64,000 nucleotides of DNA from Nitrospirota bacterium (GTDB lineage: Bacteria; Nitrospirota; Thermodesulfovibrionia; UBA6902). How positions within the stretch are numbered: position 1 is the first letter of the stretch; every line of letters begins with the position of its first letter. The notes under the pieces are model-generated. The model made no database searches, was not told the origin of the DNA, and worked only from the letters and a program-made list of their open reading frames with translations. A program made the position numbers and the translations under genes. The DNA is taken from the NCBI GenBank assembly GCA_016207885.1, contig JACQZE010000025.1, forward strand, positions 24,001-88,000, in the 5' to 3' direction. Positions 62,066-64,000 of this stretch are shown here, piece after piece.

Positions 62066-63490
62066 TTATGTGCTTACCAATGTCTTCAGCGCCTTCAATC
62101 TCGTAGGGTGCTTAAGTTTCCTTAAAGCCTTTGCCTCTATCTGCCTGACCCTCTCTCTGGTGATTGCAAGGTGCCTGCCGACCTCTTCGAGTGTATGATC
62201 CCGGTCTACGCCTATACCAAACCTCATCCTGATTACCTTCTCCTCTTTTGGAGTAAGTGTACCAAGCACTTTCTTTATATAACCAGAGACCTCTTTTTTC
62301 TCTGCTTCTGTGTACGGAGAAGGGCTGTTTTTGTCACCAATAAAATCTTCAAGTTCAGTGTCTTCATCGCCTACAGGTGTCTGCAGCGCAATAGGATCCT
62401 GAATAGCCCTAAAAACATCCTCAACTTTCTTAGTAGTAACTTCCAGTTTCTTGCCAATCTCTTCATTGGTCGGCTCTCTCCCAAGTTCCTGAGTGAGCTC
62501 CCTTGATGCCTTTGTAACCCTGTTATAAAACTCCATCATATGAACAGGCACCCTTATAGTCTTGGTCTGATCTATCAGAGCCCTTGTAATTGCCTGCCTT
62601 ATCCACCAGGTTGCATACGTACTGAATTTATAACCTTTTTCATACTTGAACTTATCAACAGCTTTCATAAGCCCGATATTACCTTCCTGTATAAGATCCA
62701 GAAGAGGCAATCCTCTGCCTACATAATTTTTTGCAATATTAACTACAAGCCTGAGATTTCTGGTGATAAGCTCGCCCTTGGCCTCATGAACAAACGCCTG
62801 TACTTTGAAGATCCTGTCCCACATTAACAGCAGATTATCTATCTTAATTCCCACCTCTGACTCTATCTTCTTGAATGTTTTCCTTACCTTGCTCGCTGTC
62901 TCTTCCATTTCAAGAAGCAATGACTGCCTTACCCTTTTTTTGCTTTTTTCATGCTTAATCATTAAACCTATTGCCTTAAGCGAACCGCCGTACTTCTTCA
63001 TTTTTTTATTTGATGCCCTAACCTCATCGACCATGTCTTTGATTCTGTTTAAAGCAAGGTCAACAACCACGTCAATCCTCTCTGATTCTTCCTCAAATAC
63101 CTCAGCATCAAAAGGAATAGTTTTCTCGATCTTCTTTGTAATGGGAAGATGCAAGATGATTTCAGCAATAATACCTTTTCCTTCCTCAAGCTTCTTGGCA
63201 AGCTCAACCTCCTCAGCTTTGGTAAGTATGGAGATATCCCCCATAGAATGAAAATATGCCTGGACAAGATCCTCGGTCTTCTCGTACCCCTGAACCTCCT
63301 CCTTCTCCAATGGCTGTGCCTCTTCATCCACAATATCAATGCCCATATCCTGAAGAAGATCCATAAGATCTTCAATTTCATCAGGACTGAAGAATTCAGA
63401 AGGAAGGGCCTCGTTTATCTCATCATACGTCAGGACGCCTTTCTTTTTGCCGACCTCAATTATTTCGTCTACTATATCTCGTTCTTTCAT
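62066..63490 (-). CDS. rpoD: primary sigma factor RpoD (sigma-70)
   Basis: A 474-residue primary sigma factor. Region 1.1 covers about residues 1-60, region 1.2 includes [20 protein letters not shown], and a shortened non-conserved region follows (about residues 115-215). Region 2 has [20 protein letters not shown] and [20 protein letters not shown] for -10 recognition. Region 3 and region 4 ([20 protein letters not shown]) bind -35. The TTGACA/TATAAT-like promoters noted in this window fit such a factor. It is read toward the LysM gene. Confidence 0.96.
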   Translation of the reverse strand: MKERDIVDEIIEVGKKKGVLTYDEINEALPSEFFSPDEIEDLMDLLQDMGIDIVDEEAQPLEKEEVQGYEKTEDLVQAYFHSMGDISILTKAEEVELAKKLEEGKGIIAEIILHLPITKKIEKTIPFDAEVFEEESERIDVVVDLALNRIKDMVDEVRASNKKMKKYGGSLKAIGLMIKHEKSKKRVRQSLLLEMEETASKVRKTFKKIESEVGIKIDNLLLMWDRIFKVQAFVHEAKGELITRNLRLVVNIAKNYVGRGLPLLDLIQEGNIGLMKAVDKFKYEKGYKFSTYATWWIRQAITRALIDQTKTIRVPVHMMEFYNRVTKASRELTQELGREPTNEEIGKKLEVTTKKVEDVFRAIQDPIALQTPVGDEDTELEDFIGDKNSPSPYTEAEKKEVSGYIKKVLGTLTPKEEKVIRMRFGIGVDRDHTLEEVGRHLAITRERVRQIEAKALRKLKHPTRLKALKTLVST

Positions 63491-63625
63491 AAGCTTATAA
63501 TGAATTATGGGATGTATAACTTGAAATTATATCTGAAATTAGAGTAAAAGACAAGAATTATAATTAAAAAAACCTTCTCTCAAGAAAATGTATGTTTTCA
63601 TATAGTTACCTTACGGAAATTTTAC

Positions 63626-63653
63626 AAAAAAAAACCCACTTGTCTGTGGGCTT
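63626..63653 (-). terminator. terminator of the rRNA operon
   Basis: On the minus strand: AAGCCCAC, loop AGACAA, GTGGGTTT, then a run of T. It lies about 50 bases after the 23S rRNA 3' end. The stretch between 63491 and 63700 has no 5S rRNA or tRNA. Confidence 0.8.
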
Positions 63654-63701
63654 ATTAAATGACTAAAACTATTATGTGATAACTGTTAGAATTTGAGTAA
63701 T

Positions 63702-64000
<299 letters not shown>

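Overview
The window is 64 kb of chromosome from a Gram-negative bacterium, most probably an anaerobic or microaerophilic member of Nitrospirota or a similar deep-branching lineage. Reasons: lipid A synthesis (lpxC) and two type II secretion loci imply an outer membrane. Rubrerythrin, a desulforedoxin-type protein and a one-haem cytochrome c suggest low-oxygen life. Both glnS and gltX are present, and a CFI-box C-terminal protein occurs. The phylum is inferred; the sequence alone does not prove it.

Layout. 1-3.2 kb: a gspD-gspE pair on the minus strand, gspE cut by the window edge. 3.4-8.8 kb: a CFI-box surface protein diverging from a 1440-residue inverse-autotransporter-like beta-barrel with a very long asparagine-rich beta-helix passenger. 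8.9-15.8 kb: housekeeping genes (M48 lipoprotein protease, DtxR regulator, AmrS radical SAM, a 32-residue Lys/Ala histone-like protein, lpxC, tldD, mtnP). 15.8-26.8 kb: a complete gspCDEFGHIJKLMN operon. Its secretin carries an extra C-terminal domain resembling a subtilase propeptide. 27.3-32 kb: a low-GC accessory block with a metallophosphoesterase/P-loop NTPase fusion (candidate defence protein), an attC-like hairpin and a small two-gene toxin-antitoxin-like cassette. 32-45.4 kb: rubrerythrin, cytochrome, desulforedoxin, ribD, nadE, degQ, larC-larB, gpsA, glnS and gltX. 45.5-51.8 kb: a second accessory block with an ORF6N protein, a MazG-like protein, a TumE-type toxin pair, a decayed controller/restriction locus, a TPR/HExxH protein split at a tetranucleotide repeat, and a VapBC-type pair. 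51.9-63.5 kb: rnd, tilS, lysA-dapF-yacG-dapB, rplM-rpsI, argC-argJ, a LysM protein and rpoD. The window ends inside a 23S rRNA gene on the minus strand.

The most distinctive features lie in the accessory blocks. Three small toxin-antitoxin-like cassettes each sit between an intact host gene and a detached copy of part of that gene: rubrerythrin and RNase D 3' ends, and a mazG internal segment. The TPR/HExxH gene is interrupted by an 8.75-copy TCTG tract, where one added unit would restore a single long frame. Dispersed palindromic elements lie in many intergenic gaps and have also inserted in frame into larC and the HExxH gene.

Functionally, the gsp operon should export folded proteins, and its secretin C-terminal domain hints at a dedicated protease substrate. 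lysA-dapF-dapB and argC-argJ supply lysine/peptidoglycan and arginine precursors. larB-larC make part of the nickel-pincer cofactor pathway. No complete CRISPR array, tRNA gene, transposase or integrase was recognised.
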